Positions 62,485 to 64,000 of a stretch of 64,000 nt of DNA are shown piece by piece. Source of the stretch: Streptomyces ambofaciens ATCC 23877 (GTDB taxonomy: Bacteria; Actinomycetota; Actinomycetes; Streptomycetales; Streptomycetaceae); assembly GCF_001267885.1 (NCBI RefSeq), contig NZ_CP012382.1:6621001-6685000 (forward strand), read 5' to 3'. The translations under genes were made by a program, and so were the position numbers. The notes beneath the pieces were generated by a model. That model saw only the letters and a program-made list of their open reading frames with translations, was not told the DNA's origin and made no database searches. Each line of letters begins with the position of its first letter. Positions within the stretch are counted from its first letter, which is position 1.

Positions 62485-62509
62485 GTACCCGGCCACCGCG
62501 GGCCGACAC
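62485..62509 (-). promoter_or_regulatory. Sigma-B-type promoter for DUF2795-CBS operon
   Basis: On the minus strand GTGT, a 15-bp spacer and GGGTAC match the sigma-B consensus, about 34 bp upstream of the DUF2795 start. Confidence 0.6.
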
Positions 62510-62661
62510 GGATTCGTCCGGACGGGTCCGGTCCGATTCCGCCCGGCCTCCCGCCGACACGGTGCGTGAACCCCCGCGCACCGTGGGTTCGCCCGGCGCG
62601 GCGCGGGAACCCGGCCCGCGCACCACCCCCCACGCCCACCCCTTCTCGGGAAGGACGGACC

Positions 62662-62808
62662 ATGGCGGTGCTGCTCGCTGTGTTCATCCCTGTCCTCATG
62701 CTCGGCGTGGTCCTGGCCCTCGGCCGTTATGAGGAACTGCTGCTTCCGGGCCCCGCGCCCGAGCCTCAGGAGGCCGAGGCGGCCGTGGGCGGCCCGGCCG
62801 ATCAGTAA
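62662..62808 (+). CDS. Small single-pass membrane protein
   Basis: A 48-residue protein with one transmembrane helix (VLLAVFIPVLMLGVVLALGR) followed by an acidic/Pro tail. GGGAAGGAC precedes the ATG. Function unknown. Confidence 0.6.
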   Translation: MAVLLAVFIPVLMLGVVLALGRYEELLLPGPAPEPQEAEAAVGGPADQ

Positions 62809-62875
62809 TCGAGAAGCGGGAGTCGTCGCGCCCCGTCTAGCGTGTCACTGCCGACCCGCCGACGGAGGAGACCCG

Positions 62876-64000
<1,125 letters not shown>

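Overview
The window is GC-rich actinobacterial DNA, almost certainly from a Streptomyces: GTG starts and ATGA/GTGA overlaps are common, and it carries a Streptomyces-type gas vesicle operon in the order gvpO-A-F-G-Y-Z-J-L-S-K. It falls into two parts that meet near 29,850.

Positions 1 to about 29,850 are the right-hand part of a temperate phage genome integrated as a prophage; the left end lies outside the window. Nearly all genes are on the + strand, small and tightly overlapping. Recognisable functions are early or replicative: a PD-(D/E)XK exonuclease (cut by the window edge), a phiC31 Gp3-like recombination directionality factor, a C5 DNA methyltransferase split over two overlapping frames, a PD-(D/E)XK resolvase-like nuclease, a CHC2/TOPRIM/SF3 primase-helicase, a family A DNA polymerase, a sigma-factor-like protein, four HNH endonuclease genes (one with an in-frame stop), a papain-like hydrolase, a secreted sortase-like protein, a DUF2637 membrane protein and several SH3/KOW-like paralogues. 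No capsid, tail, lysis or integrase gene is visible; these should lie to the left. A 20-bp near-palindrome (motif 1) occurs ten times, and a second palindrome (motif 2) overlaps the -35 of four near-identical promoters. Together they look like a repressor/promoter network. An XRE-DUF397 regulator pair closes the prophage.

The junction sits inside a minus-strand gene whose first 34 codons match the N-terminus of the Rv2578c-type radical SAM family. The prophage has interrupted this gene after the conserved DTPE residues.

From 30,000 to 64,000 the DNA is chromosomal. It begins with an SRPBCC protein and an MFS exporter fused to carboxypeptidase-regulatory-like repeats. A methyltransferase precedes a likely peptide-recycling operon (M55 D-aminopeptidase, M20, S9 and S66 peptidases). 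A GNAT, a DUF6204, a DUF5107, a VOC and a holin-X-like protein follow. An F420-type oxidoreductase is divergent from an operon of type II NADH dehydrogenase, transketolase and LigD polymerase domain. Next are the complete gas vesicle operon, a methyltransferase, a PAP2-diacylglycerol kinase fusion, an ABC-F ATPase, a baeRF2 protein, DUF6158, a DJ-1/PfpI protein, CBS and DUF2795 proteins, and the start of a UvrA-like gene. Several of these genes are preceded by GNNT-N15/16-GGGTAC promoters of the sigma-B type, so the right part looks like a stress-response neighbourhood.
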